A stretch of 64,000 nucleotides of DNA from Methanoregulaceae archaeon PtaB.Bin056 (lineage in GTDB: Archaea; Halobacteriota; Methanomicrobia; Methanomicrobiales; Methanospirillaceae). The DNA lies in the NCBI GenBank assembly GCA_002067095.1, contig MVQD01000106.1:237487-301486 (forward strand). The letters are read 5' to 3'. Positions 37,490 to 46,787 of this stretch are shown piece by piece. A program made the translations under genes and the position numbers. Within the stretch, counting starts at the first letter, position 1, and each line of letters starts with the position of its first letter. Below the pieces are notes generated by a model. It searched no databases, was not told where the DNA came from, and saw only the letters and a program-made list of their open reading frames with translations.

Positions 37490-39241
37490 ATGGACCCGGA
37501 CCAAAAAGAAGGTACGGCAGGAGAGCGGGGGGGAATTACGCAGGGAACGGAGGTCTCAAACGAAAAGATCGCGGATCAACTGCACCTGATGGGACAGATC
37601 CTTGAGATCCTCGGAGAGAATCCCTTCAAGATCCGTGCCTACAATCGCGCAGCAGAGGCTGTCGGGAGGCTCGCCACTCCTGCAGCGGCTCTCTCCTCCG
37701 GAGAACTCGAGTCCATTGCAGGCATTGGCCCCGCAATCGCAGAGAAAGTACATGAGATTGCCGAAAATGGGACCTTCCATGAACTCGAAGAGGCCCGGGG
37801 CCGGGTCCCGCCTGGACTGATTGAGTTGCTTTCACTTGAAGGTATTGGGCCAAAGACTGCCAGGACACTCTGGAAGAAGTTGCAGATCGAGACACTTGAT
37901 GACCTTGAAAAGGCTGCCCGGGGACACCGCATCCGGGCATTGAAAGGCTTTGGAGAGAAGAAAGAGAAGGGTTTTCTGAAGGCGGTCGCGATTGCCCGTC
38001 AACGCAAGGAAGAGAGGAGGATGACCCGACTTGAGGCGGATCTGGCCATCGAAGAGGTGAGGAGGGTGATGCGGGAAGGGACGTACGAAGTCGCGGGAAG
38101 CTATCGCAGGGGGAAGAGCACCATAGGGGATATCGACATCGTTACTGTCGATACCCCATCCGGCCTCAACAGACGGCTTCCTCAAATTGCCGACGAGATA
38201 ATTGACGAGGGCGAGAGGAAGACCTCGTTTCGGTGCCGGGGCTCGCGGGTGGATATCAGGTACACTTCTCAGTCGACCTTTGGCTCCATGCTCCTCTATC
38301 TCACCGGTTCAAAGGCATTCAACATACGTCTCCGCGAGATGGCTCTCGAGAAGGGATGGCGGCTGAACGAGTACGGGATCCGTGACCTCACCATGGGCAC
38401 GGTCCACGAGTTCCCGCGGGAGGAGGAGATTTTTACCTTCCTTGGAATGGACCCAATCGCCGCGGAACTCAGGGAAGACTGGGGGGAGATTGATGCCGCA
38501 CTCTCGCATACTCTCCCGGACCTTGTCGAACGGTCACAGATCAGGTCAGATCTCCATGTCCACAGTTCATGGAGCGATGGAACCCTTGACATTCCTGCCC
38601 TCGCAAGGGCAGGAGAGGCGCATGGATACACACATCTCCTCTGCACCGACCATTCTTCATCCCTGGGAGTTGCCCGTGGACTGGACGAATCTGCACTCAT
38701 GCGCCAGGCACACGAGATAGAGATGGCCAATCGCGATTCCACCTGCCAGATACTCCACGGAGTGGAAGTGGACATTCTTGCCGATGGCACGACGGGTCTT
38801 CCTTCACACGTCCTCAAGGACCTTGACGTGGTCATCGGTTCCGTCCATTCGGCCTTTTCACAGGATGTTGACGTGATGACCAGGAGAGTCCTTTCTGCAA
38901 TCGGGAATGAACATATTGATATCATCGGTCACCCCACCGGGAGGCTGCTCGGGCAACGGGAAGCATATGCGATCGATATGCAGCGGGTGATCGCAGCCGC
39001 TAAAGTGGCAGGAAAAGCGCTCGAATGCAATGCCTCACCATTCAGGATGGACATCGACGATCTCCACATCAGGGAGGCCGTCATGCAGGGTGTCCCCATC
39101 TCCCTCGGGACCGATGCACATGGCCCTTCAGATCTTGCCTGGATGGACTATGGGGTGAAGCTCTGCCGGAGGGGATGGGCGGAGCCGGGCAACATCCTCA
39201 ACACTTTGAGTGCAGATGACCTGCGGGAGTGGGCATCATGA
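37490..39241 (+). CDS. polX: PolX-type DNA polymerase beta / PHP phosphoesterase
   Basis: 583 residues. The N-terminal helix-hairpin-helix domain (IAGIGPAIAEKVHEI, LEGIGPKTARTLWKK) and nucleotidyltransferase domain (VAGSYRRGKSTIGDIDIVTV, with the DxD metal site) are followed from about residue 350 by a PHP domain (RSDLHVHSSWSDGTLDIPAL, CTDHSS, GVEVDIL, GHPTGRL, GTDAHGPSD). Bacterial PolX proteins do gap-filling and 3'-5' or AP-site trimming in base-excision repair. The last four bases are shared with the next gene as ATGA. Confidence 0.93.
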   Translation: MDPDQKEGTAGERGGITQGTEVSNEKIADQLHLMGQILEILGENPFKIRAYNRAAEAVGRLATPAAALSSGELESIAGIGPAIAEKVHEIAENGTFHELEEARGRVPPGLIELLSLEGIGPKTARTLWKKLQIETLDDLEKAARGHRIRALKGFGEKKEKGFLKAVAIARQRKEERRMTRLEADLAIEEVRRVMREGTYEVAGSYRRGKSTIGDIDIVTVDTPSGLNRRLPQIADEIIDEGERKTSFRCRGSRVDIRYTSQSTFGSMLLYLTGSKAFNIRLREMALEKGWRLNEYGIRDLTMGTVHEFPREEEIFTFLGMDPIAAELREDWGEIDAALSHTLPDLVERSQIRSDLHVHSSWSDGTLDIPALARAGEAHGYTHLLCTDHSSSLGVARGLDESALMRQAHEIEMANRDSTCQILHGVEVDILADGTTGLPSHVLKDLDVVIGSVHSAFSQDVDVMTRRVLSAIGNEHIDIIGHPTGRLLGQREAYAIDMQRVIAAAKVAGKALECNASPFRMDIDDLHIREAVMQGVPISLGTDAHGPSDLAWMDYGVKLCRRGWAEPGNILNTLSADDLREWAS

Positions 39242-39882
39242 TCCGGTGGCTATACGAGCGACGCCTGTTATCCGGGCTCTCCATACTCCCTTCGCAGATA
39301 TGCTTCATGATCACGGGAAAGGATGTGGAGGAGGCGCCGGGCAAGCTGGTCGAGGTAAGCCGCTGGTGCGTGGAGATCTCAAAGGCCGTAACCGATTCCT
39401 GCGAGATGGCGGGCGGGGAGAATAACCGGGGTGGGATCAAAGGTGTCACGTTTCACATCAGCACGCGGGGAAGGGAGGACGAATTGTCCTGCATAGGGAG
39501 GTTCCGGGAGGTTTCACACTTCGCCCGGCTGACCCTTCACCATGGTCAGGCCACGGAGACTGAAGGGGAAGGTATGGACGTCCACGTCGCGATAGGAAAG
39601 AGCGGAAGGGAGGAGATCACCGAATGCATCAGGAAGATGGCAAGGGACGGGCTTTCGCCAGGGGAAGTGACCGAACACGCCATCGAGGAGCGGCTCACAT
39701 TCAGGTATACCCCCGACCTCGTGATCAAGACAGGAGGAAGCCACCTGACAGACTTCCTTATCTGGCAGTCGGTATACTCCGAGCTCTTCTTCTCTGACGT
39801 GAACTGGGCGCTCTTCAGGAAGACCGACTTTTTAAGAGCGCTCCGGGATTACCAGTCACGCGTGCGCCGTTTCGGGAGATGA
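39238..39882 (+). CDS. Cis-prenyltransferase homologue lacking catalytic DGNR motif
   Basis: This 214-residue protein matches undecaprenyl diphosphate synthase in its last 60 residues: TPDLVIKTGGSHLTDFLIWQ ... FFSDVNWALFRKTDFLRALRDYQSR corresponds to the RTGNECRTSNF ... PLFRKIDLLRAIRVYSQR of the UppS encoded head-on at 39903. The N-terminal catalytic DGNRR segment is absent; instead it reads SILPSQICFMITGKDVEEAPG. This is the pattern of non-catalytic partner subunits (NgBR/Nus1 in eukaryotes, and a reported heteromeric enzyme in Methanosarcina mazei). It is coupled to polX by ATGA and convergent with uppS, 20 bases apart. Confidence 0.8.
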   Translation: MIRWLYERRLLSGLSILPSQICFMITGKDVEEAPGKLVEVSRWCVEISKAVTDSCEMAGGENNRGGIKGVTFHISTRGREDELSCIGRFREVSHFARLTLHHGQATETEGEGMDVHVAIGKSGREEITECIRKMARDGLSPGEVTEHAIEERLTFRYTPDLVIKTGGSHLTDFLIWQSVYSELFFSDVNWALFRKTDFLRALRDYQSRVRRFGR

Positions 39883-39902
39883 CCCCGGCGAATCTCCCAT
39901 GT

Positions 39903-40682
39903 TCAGGAGACAAGGTGTGACCCTTCCTGCGAGTCGACCCTCTGCGAGTAGACCCTTATTGCCCTCAGCAGGTCTATCTTTCTGAACAAAGGCCAGAATG
40001 GGGCGCAAAAATAGACCGCACACTCATGCCCGCTTGCCAGCCATGGGAGGAAATTCGATGTCCTGCACTCGTTTCCGGTGCGGATGATCAGGTCAACTGG
40101 CGGGATCTCTTTTCCCGCATGGAGCTGGGTCTCGACAAGCTCAGGGGTGATCTCCTCGGGAGTATATTCACCGGATGCCACCCTCTCGAGTATTCTTCCT
40201 GCTGCCTGAACGATCTCGTTTCGGCCGCCATAGGCCAGCGCAATGTTGAGGTGGTACTTCGAATAGGCACGAGTCGATTCCTCGGCCTTCTCGATTACCT
40301 CCCGGAGATCGCCTGGGAGGAGGCTCCGGTCACCTACGATCTGCACCCTGATCCCTTCACGGTGCACCCTTGGGTCATCCGTGACTTTCTGGAATTTCTC
40401 CTTGAAGAGGCAGAACAGGTCTCCGACCTCTTCCGCATCTCTCTGGAAGTTCTCGGTCGAGAATGAGTAAAGGGTGATATGCCTGATCCCGAGTTCACGC
40501 GCCCAATCGAGCATCTCCTCTGTCCTCGCAGCGCCTACCCGGTGCCCCATGGAACGCGGGAGGTGCTGGAGCCTCGCGTAACGGCGGTTTCCATCCTGGA
40601 TAATTGCGATGTGATGGGGGATATGCCGGCACTGGAGGCGGATGATGCGCTCGTACAGCGGCGAGAGGACCTCGCGGATCAT
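39903..40682 (-). CDS. uppS: Cis-prenyltransferase (undecaprenyl/polyprenyl diphosphate synthase)
   Basis: This 259-residue catalytic cis-prenyltransferase shows HHIAIIQDGNRRYAR with the Asp-Gly-Asn-Arg site, GHRVGAARTEEML, LYSFSTENFQRDAEEV and RTGNECRTSNFLPW. It makes the long-chain polyprenyl diphosphate used as glycan carrier, precursor of dolichol-type lipids. The start ATG overlaps the radical SAM gene as ATGA; the longer frame to 40784 is upstream noise. The likely partner is the homologue at 39238. Confidence 0.93.
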   Translation of the reverse strand: MIREVLSPLYERIIRLQCRHIPHHIAIIQDGNRRYARLQHLPRSMGHRVGAARTEEMLDWARELGIRHITLYSFSTENFQRDAEEVGDLFCLFKEKFQKVTDDPRVHREGIRVQIVGDRSLLPGDLREVIEKAEESTRAYSKYHLNIALAYGGRNEIVQAAGRILERVASGEYTPEEITPELVETQLHAGKEIPPVDLIIRTGNECRTSNFLPWLASGHECAVYFCAPFWPLFRKIDLLRAIRVYSQRVDSQEGSHLVS

Positions 40683-41671
40683 AGGACCGGCGTCACCTCC
40701 ACCACAAGGCCCCGGTCCGGGTACCGCTCGACGATGGTCTTTTTCCCCTCGATCTGATCGGCAAACTCGGTGAGTACCCACCATGCGGTCTCTAATGCGC
40801 CATCTCTCTGCTCGTACATGTCGGGTTCGAGCTGGTGGAAGAGTGGTGGGACGACCCCTCTGCTCTCGAGCACCCCATAGAGTATGGTTCCGTCCCTGGT
40901 AATCTGGTCAAAAGGCCTTGCAGTATTCTTCGCAACCCGCAGCAACCTCTTTCTGAGCTGGACCGAGTCCTTGAACCGGGAAGAGCACCAGTGCACTTTC
41001 GGATGACCGATGAGGCTTGCCGCCCATCCGCGTGCTCCGCTGACCGCGTTGTGAACCCCGTCCTCGAGGACCATGCGGCGTTCCCGCATAGCCACAGCAT
41101 TGGACTCTCCCCATTCAAGTTCATTGATGTTCATGAAATCCAGGAACGGGAGCATGGGTGCGAGGCTTCCGATACCGGGGAGAGATGGAACCTCGAAACC
41201 GACGGAAAAACCCATCGAACCGGCCGTAAGGGCCGCCTCCCTATACGGGGTGTCGACGATCCCATCCCAGATCTCGGGGGGAGGATGCATCCGTATTTCG
41301 TCTACAAGTCCCACGAGCGCTGAGAGGTGATCTCTTTCGGGAGCCAGTCCTGTATAGAGGTGGATATGGTGCGAGGTTCCAAATTCCCTCTTCAGGTACT
41401 TAGCGTACTCCTGTAACCTCCCCGGCACACTCAGCGGTTCGCCCCCAGTGATGCCGGTGCCAAGCGCGCTCATACGGCGTGCAACCGATCCTGCCTCCTC
41501 TGGGGTGTGGATGCGACGTTCATTCGCGTAGATCACATCTCTCTCTTTGCGCTCCGTCGAGAGCGGACAGTACCAGCATGAACGGGGGCACAGCCCTGTA
41601 AGAAAGAGCACCATCTTGGCGCCCTGATGGCAGAGCTTGCAGCCTGCCGAGAGTGACCATCCTTTCTGCAT
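40679..41671 (-). CDS. Radical SAM protein
   Basis: This 330-residue protein has the Cys cluster in LFLTGLCPRSCWYCPLS (C-x3-C-x2-C), a GITGGEPL motif and the (beta-alpha) barrel. Before the cluster lies another Cys pair, AGCKLCHQG, conserved-looking at residues 10-15. The family is archaeal and often called pyruvate-formate-lyase-activating-like, but no glycyl radical enzyme is near. It is coupled to uppS, so a link with isoprenoid or carrier-lipid modification is possible but unproven. Confidence 0.85.
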   Translation of the reverse strand: MQKGWSLSAGCKLCHQGAKMVLFLTGLCPRSCWYCPLSTERKERDVIYANERRIHTPEEAGSVARRMSALGTGITGGEPLSVPGRLQEYAKYLKREFGTSHHIHLYTGLAPERDHLSALVGLVDEIRMHPPPEIWDGIVDTPYREAALTAGSMGFSVGFEVPSLPGIGSLAPMLPFLDFMNINELEWGESNAVAMRERRMVLEDGVHNAVSGARGWAASLIGHPKVHWCSSRFKDSVQLRKRLLRVAKNTARPFDQITRDGTILYGVLESRGVVPPLFHQLEPDMYEQRDGALETAWWVLTEFADQIEGKKTIVERYPDRGLVVEVTPVL

Positions 41672-41750
41672 CTGACTTTTCGCCTTTCTTATCTGCTTTT
41701 GGTTTCTGAAAGATTGAAACTATGGTCCCTTCCACCCTGGAGTACCTGTA

Positions 41751-44018
41751 TCAGAAGAGCCCGCCCATTCCGGGAGGGCGCGTGACCGCGGGAATAAACT
41801 TCTCTTCCCTGTTGGGGCTTCGTAACAATTCCCTCTCGTCTGCAGGACTGCTCTGCAGAGTCCCCGCTGGTGAAAAAACAAGGCCGTTTCCGGATGGAGC
41901 TGTGTGCTGCGGGGCAGACAGTCTGGTGGATATATCTCCGGTTTTGACGGTGACGGACCTCGTGGATGAACCGGTATTCCCTGCCGCATCAGACGCCCTC
42001 ACGCGGATTGTGACGCTCCCGGAGAGGTTCTCCGGGACTATCCAGGAGTACGTGCCGGAAGAAGGCGCCTGTTGCAGGAGCGTGATCCAGGTCTTGCCCT
42101 TGTCAGTGGAGTAATCTATCACCACATTGACCACTGCGACATTGTCCTGGGCGGACCATTCGATCCTGACTTCACTTCCAGGGGCATAGCTTGCCATGAA
42201 TTTTGGTGAGGAGATACCTACCGTGGGAGTCCTCCGGTCGGTCGAAGTGGCAGGAATGGTGGGAATGACGGTCGGCAGCGGGGTAGGTGTAGGAGTTGGT
42301 GTCAGAGAGACCGCATCCGTGAACGCTTTTACACATACATTCGAGTTGGCATAGACTGTCGTCAGGTCAGTCCAGCTCGTGCCATCGCTGCTCACCCAGC
42401 TCTCACCTGCACGCGCCGATGCACGGGATGAATATCCCGGGTACGGGTATTCGACAGCAATTGGATACTCGTATCCGGGGGTCACCAGTTTCACAATCAC
42501 CGAGAATTTTTGCCCCTTCTGGAGTGGGACTGAGGAGTGTAACGGAACCGTGTGGTACCCCGCATAGGGGATGCTCCCCTGCTGGATGAGGCTTGCGGAT
42601 CTCCCCCTCGGGGTGGTTCCCACGTCGTTGAATATCTCGACCTGGTACTGGGCATTCGATACGGGAGTGTAGAAGCTGACGGCCTTAAGTTCCTCTTTCT
42701 GGGTTGAGGTGAAGACATTCGCAAACCATGCACTGTCTCCGCCCACCCCGACACTGGTCACCCAACCGAGGAGATCATACTGGTAGACCCGGTCATAATT
42801 CGAGGGATTTTCTGAGAAAAATTGTGCGGAGGGCCTCCCGATCCAGGTGTCGTAATAAGAGACGTAACAATACCCGTATTCTCCCCAGTCTTCGCCCCAG
42901 CTGTTCCTTACGATGAACGCGCCATCACCCGGTGGCGTGGTGGAGAACCTTGTCCTGCTGTAGGTGTCGTCCCACCCGACGATGACCACCGCATGATTTG
43001 CGGGGTTTGAGCCTGGATAGTAATAGGATGCCAGTTTTTTATTGTAATAGCCGCTCTCCCATCGTATCTGCGAATATACCGCTCCGTTTTGCTGCAGCAG
43101 CTGCTTGATCTGGGAGTTGTCGAGGGGGCCGGTCCTGGAAGGCAGGAATATGACATCCTGAACGTGCTGCACCACAGGCACGTTTCCTCCCGAAGTGCTG
43201 CTTGTTGAAAGGTAGGGATCAGCTGTTTCGGTCACCGCCCCTGACCAGCGGGCGAGGTATGCGGTAGACATCTGGTAATTGCCGCCCTTGCATGGGTCAA
43301 GGTCGAAACCGTGGGTATTTTTCATGTTATTCTCAGAAAAGTCCCACCTCTCTCCTGGGAGGTTCGTGGATTCGAGGGACCCGTAGGTGGAAAAAGCCCA
43401 GCATGCCCCGCACTGCTCCTGGTCACGGACAGGGGTGAGTTTCCCTGTCATTCGCAGGTCAAACCAGCTCGTGGGAGATGCGGATGTAACCGGAGAGGAA
43501 TAAATTGCAGGGGTTGAAGAGCCAAGGATGCCTTCGAATGGTTGAGCCTCATCAAAGACCCCGCCTGACGTGAGGGTTCCGATGTCGATGGGGGAAGGGA
43601 TGAGGCCCAGGGAGCGCCCTTCAGGGTCTGATTCCGGTGAGTTTCTCGAGTTGTACTCCTCTATGAACCTCCGGAACTCGGGATTCATGGGAGAGATCCG
43701 GTATTGTTCGATAGATCTCAATATCGCCTGCGAAGTCTCGTTCAACGACGAAGCGCTCTGCTTTGAGTCTGAATACACGGGAGATTTTATGTTGCTCGTG
43801 CCATATTTCAAAACTATGGGCGAAGGGATCAGCCCCATGCTGTGTCCTTCTCCATCGAACGTTGAGCCGTCGCTGCTTGCGTTGTATTTGAAAAATTTTA
43901 AAAATTCCTGGTTGATACTTGGCTTTTCAACTATTGTCCTGTCCGCGGCGGAGAGCGGGAAGAGCAGCAGCGAACAGACTGCAAGAAAAATGATAATTCT
44001 CCTCTGCGTGTGTATCAT
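41751..44018 (-). CDS. Secreted papain-like (C1A) cysteine protease with C-terminal Ig-like domain
   Basis: 755 residues. Signal peptide IIIFLAVCSLLLFPLSAA; a propeptide region with two copies of a 35-residue module ending GLIPSPI (GEGHSMGLIPSPIVLKYG and PEGRSLGLIPSPIDIG); then the papain domain: QEQCGACWAFSTYGSLE (catalytic Cys), NPANHAVVIVGWDD (His) and FIVRNSWGEDWGEYGYCYVS (Asn). A lectin-like domain follows (YQYDLLGWVTSVG, VFTSTQKEELKAVSFYT), a Thr-Pro linker and an Ig-like repeat (VTIRVRASDAAGNTGSS). The start at 44018 has AAGGAG 6 bases upstream; the longer frame to 44180 lacks sense. It probably cleaves external or surface proteins. Confidence 0.88.
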   Translation of the reverse strand: MIHTQRRIIIFLAVCSLLLFPLSAADRTIVEKPSINQEFLKFFKYNASSDGSTFDGEGHSMGLIPSPIVLKYGTSNIKSPVYSDSKQSASSLNETSQAILRSIEQYRISPMNPEFRRFIEEYNSRNSPESDPEGRSLGLIPSPIDIGTLTSGGVFDEAQPFEGILGSSTPAIYSSPVTSASPTSWFDLRMTGKLTPVRDQEQCGACWAFSTYGSLESTNLPGERWDFSENNMKNTHGFDLDPCKGGNYQMSTAYLARWSGAVTETADPYLSTSSTSGGNVPVVQHVQDVIFLPSRTGPLDNSQIKQLLQQNGAVYSQIRWESGYYNKKLASYYYPGSNPANHAVVIVGWDDTYSRTRFSTTPPGDGAFIVRNSWGEDWGEYGYCYVSYYDTWIGRPSAQFFSENPSNYDRVYQYDLLGWVTSVGVGGDSAWFANVFTSTQKEELKAVSFYTPVSNAQYQVEIFNDVGTTPRGRSASLIQQGSIPYAGYHTVPLHSSVPLQKGQKFSVIVKLVTPGYEYPIAVEYPYPGYSSRASARAGESWVSSDGTSWTDLTTVYANSNVCVKAFTDAVSLTPTPTPTPLPTVIPTIPATSTDRRTPTVGISSPKFMASYAPGSEVRIEWSAQDNVAVVNVVIDYSTDKGKTWITLLQQAPSSGTYSWIVPENLSGSVTIRVRASDAAGNTGSSTRSVTVKTGDISTRLSAPQHTAPSGNGLVFSPAGTLQSSPADERELLRSPNREEKFIPAVTRPPGMGGLF

Positions 44019-44195
44019 TCCAATCTCCTTATCAGTGTTCTTCCCCGTTTGGTGCAGAAGGCCGGCGATGTCGTGGGTATGGGCTGACCACCTGCACCGT
44101 TCCGGAGGAATATTTGGGAATACTCTGGTAATGTCATTCCCTTGTCCCTGGTATAAAATAATAGGATGGGGAAGGTTCATGCCGGCCGTGGGGAT

Positions 44196-44867
44196 TTATT
44201 CATTGCCGGGCCCGTCTTTCCCGCCACCACTCTCCTGTTTCGATTCATTTCCTGACTCTTTTGCCCTCTTTCCAAAGTAGAACGCGAGGATCGCAAGGAT
44301 AACCAGTATTGCGATAAGCCCGAACATCATCTCCGTGGAGGGATTCACCGTCCCTGCGCGGGGCACCGTTGCGAGTGTTGTGTGGGCTGATGGTTCGGCT
44401 GTCTCCTGGTACGCCGGGTCTGGGGTCACCATGGCTGCAACCCTCATGTTGAGTTCGGTTACCGAACCAGGCGAGAATCGATACGTGGTGCTCCAGGGAT
44501 CAGTTGAACCCCCGGCCTGAACCTCGGCCTGGACTCCTCCGACGTAGAAGGTAAGGATGCTCCCGCCAGGAAGAGTGCCCTGGACTTCCAACCGCGGCTT
44601 GAACGGATCCTCTGATCCGTAACCCCCTGCATGCGAGTACACCGGATTTCCAGGGATGCCTGAAAACACCCCCTCAGATCTCGCCTCAACCGGGACCCCG
44701 GCGGGAACCGGGCCGCCAGCAGCTTCAATGGTCCCATAGAACGAATGCGGGATTTGAGGCTGGCCAGGAACTGCAGGGGCAGCCGCCAGGTCATCAGCAA
44801 TGCCCGGGCTGCCCATCCCTGTGACTGCGAGGAGAAGGCAACCAATCAGAAGTATTGTGGCTCTCAC
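44196..44867 (-). CDS. Membrane-anchored surface protein with FFG/SFYG-type module
   Basis: About 223 residues: signal peptide after a GTG start (RATILLIGCLLLAVTG), one domain of about 100 residues starting IPHSFYGTIEAAGGPVPAGV, a Thr/Ala-rich stretch and a C-terminal membrane helix (MMFGLIAILVILAILAFYFG) with a charged tail (KRAKESGNESKQ). The same module occurs in the protein at 54290 (IPSEFFGQVTSSGLPVPAGA). The frame is open to an ATG at 44963, but that would put 40 hydrophilic residues before the signal peptide, so I prefer the GTG at 44867. Function unknown; an S-layer-associated role is likely. Confidence 0.65.
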   Translation of the reverse strand: MRATILLIGCLLLAVTGMGSPGIADDLAAAPAVPGQPQIPHSFYGTIEAAGGPVPAGVPVEARSEGVFSGIPGNPVYSHAGGYGSEDPFKPRLEVQGTLPGGSILTFYVGGVQAEVQAGGSTDPWSTTYRFSPGSVTELNMRVAAMVTPDPAYQETAEPSAHTTLATVPRAGTVNPSTEMMFGLIAILVILAILAFYFGKRAKESGNESKQESGGGKDGPGNE

Positions 44868-45008
44868 GATTTCACATCCATGCCTTGCTACATAATCTCC
44901 TCCGATATTCACCTTAACTTTTCCTGACCTGTCCGGAGACTGAATGGGAGATGATTCACTCACAAGAACAAAAAAGCGTGGGGGTTATTGTAAAAATTTC
45001 CTTTCCGT

Positions 45009-46031
45009 TCAGCCTTTGAGCGCTTTCCTGGCTTTGGCGAGACCAAGCCGCATGATTGCGTCCGTATCAACCGTACCCTCCTCAACAAGGTTATTCCGCG
45101 CGATTGCCTCTTTGAGGAAAGTCCTCCCCGTATCATTCCTCACGATGAGGGTGGTATGGCCCCTTTTGCTCCCCACCGCGCCGGCCGAGATATCAGAGAA
45201 GACCGCGGTGAAGTCTGTACAGTGGTGGCACCCAGGCCGGACCGCCTCCTGCAGGCTCTCCAGCGGGAGTGTCAGCGCTGACCCGTCCCGCATGGTCACC
45301 TCAAGTTTTCCACGCACGTCGAGACGCTCGATGTTCCAGGTCTCGATATGGTGCTGGTTCTGGAGGATCCCCTCCATGAGGATGCGATAATCGAAAGTCT
45401 CAGTGCAGAAGAGCCCGATAACAAGGCGAATCCGATTTCCGAACGGTTTCAGAAGATCATTTTCACTCTTCCGGATGCGGTGGACTGCCTGCACCACGCA
45501 TGGCACCCCGATTACTGCGATCTTTTGGAATTTTCTCTCGATAACCGCGGTTTTGAGCGCCGCAACGAGCGGTACCCACCAGTTGTAACGGCTGCCGGCA
45601 TGATGGACGATCTCTCCGGAATTCGTGATGACGACTGATGCGGGTCTCTTGGTCCACGGGTCCTCTGTCACGGTGACGACCGCATCGATCAGGCCCTCTT
45701 CGAGGGCGGTGAAAATGAGTGCGGACACTGCGCCCCCGGTCTGCCTCCGTGGGATGTCGAGGGTTGCCCTTGCAGAGATGATCTCCAGGTAGTTGCCGAG
45801 GACTTCTCCATTGATCCTCTGGACGCGCGGACAGGCGTCATAGCATGCCCCGCAGTCCACTTCGTCGTTCTGCTGCTTGCAGTAGCCGATGTTCCTTGGC
45901 GACACGCTCCCCTCTCGTTCATCAAAGCAGATGGCGTCTGCCGGGCATACCGCGACGCATGCACCGCATCCCGCGCAGGAGCCCCTGTCCCACACCTCGG
46001 CTTTCAGGTCCGCATAACTCTTGGTTGCCAT
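45009..46031 (-). CDS. FrhB-like (F420 hydrogenase beta family) subunit linked to glutamate synthase
   Basis: 340 residues. The N-terminal 2x[4Fe-4S] ferredoxin part has CAGCGACVAVCPADAI and CGACYDACP; the rest is the FrhB/FdhB flavoprotein fold (RQTGGAVSALIFTALEEGLID, VIGVPCVVQAVHRIR, IGLFCTETF). FrhB-family proteins pass electrons between F420, flavin and Fe-S centres. Placed after the three glutamate synthase genes, it probably feeds F420H2 or ferredoxin electrons to that enzyme in place of the NADPH-dependent small subunit of bacteria. ATG 46031 follows GGGAGTGAG; a GTG at 46043 would overlap the preceding stop. Confidence 0.85.
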   Translation of the reverse strand: MATKSYADLKAEVWDRGSCAGCGACVAVCPADAICFDEREGSVSPRNIGYCKQQNDEVDCGACYDACPRVQRINGEVLGNYLEIISARATLDIPRRQTGGAVSALIFTALEEGLIDAVVTVTEDPWTKRPASVVITNSGEIVHHAGSRYNWWVPLVAALKTAVIERKFQKIAVIGVPCVVQAVHRIRKSENDLLKPFGNRIRLVIGLFCTETFDYRILMEGILQNQHHIETWNIERLDVRGKLEVTMRDGSALTLPLESLQEAVRPGCHHCTDFTAVFSDISAGAVGSKRGHTTLIVRNDTGRTFLKEAIARNNLVEEGTVDTDAIMRLGLAKARKALKG

Positions 46032-46039
46032 GGCACTTC

Positions 46040-46780
46040 TCACTCCCAGGTATACTTACTGGCAAACGGCCTGCTGCTCGAAGGCCGTATCTGCACGTAG
46101 GAATCCTCCAGCAGTACGTCAGGATCTATCCGGAAACAGCTCGCGAACTCCTGGATAAGAGGGGAGATCTCTTCCTTCTCCCCCCGGCTCAGCGGGGACT
46201 TTGTAGCTCCGACCCCGAGGTACTCGTCATCCACGTCACCGCGGATGATGATCCTGCCCCCATGGATGCCTGAGCCGATTCCGCGTTCCCTGATCGGGCT
46301 GTTCGTGGGAGGCCCCAGCGCGAGGATCAGCCCCCCCGCCATGTATTCCCCGAGGAATGCACGGAAGCTCCCTCCCACAACGAGAATCGGGCACTTGTCG
46401 CGGTATTGCTTCATGTGGATGCCGCCGCGGTAACCGATGGAGTCCCGCACAAATACCTTGCCGCCCCTCATGGAATGTGCCACCGCGTCACCCGCACTCC
46501 CGTGTATGACGATGAGGCCCGAGTCCATCGTGTTTCCCGGAGCATGGTCGCAGTTGCCGTGAACGATTGCCGTGGGGCCGCTCATGAACATGCCCAGGTC
46601 ACCACCGGGCACTCCGTGGATAATCAGCGTGACATCACCTTTGAGCCCGTCTGCAATGAACCTCTGGCCCATCACGTGATAAATCTCAATCTCCCGGGCA
46701 CCCTCTTCGACTGCGGATCGTATCGCCCTGTTCAGGGGAGTATAGTGCATTCCTGCAGCGTCGATTCTCACGCGGTCCAT
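46040..46780 (-). CDS. Glutamate synthase, GXGXG-domain subunit (GltB3)
   Basis: The 246-residue right-handed beta-helix domain found at the C-terminus of bacterial GltB stands alone here: GGDLGMFMSGPTAIVHGNCD, GLIVIHGSAGDAVAHSMRGG and GPPTNSPIRERGIGSGIHGG. It helps channel ammonia and shape the synthase. It starts 7 bases before... the end of the FMN subunit gene upstream; an alternative ATG at 46810 would overlap that gene by 23 bases. Confidence 0.87.
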   Translation of the reverse strand: MDRVRIDAAGMHYTPLNRAIRSAVEEGAREIEIYHVMGQRFIADGLKGDVTLIIHGVPGGDLGMFMSGPTAIVHGNCDHAPGNTMDSGLIVIHGSAGDAVAHSMRGGKVFVRDSIGYRGGIHMKQYRDKCPILVVGGSFRAFLGEYMAGGLILALGPPTNSPIRERGIGSGIHGGRIIIRGDVDDEYLGVGATKSPLSRGEKEEISPLIQEFASCFRIDPDVLLEDSYVQIRPSSSRPFASKYTWE

Positions 46781-46787
46781 AACAGCA

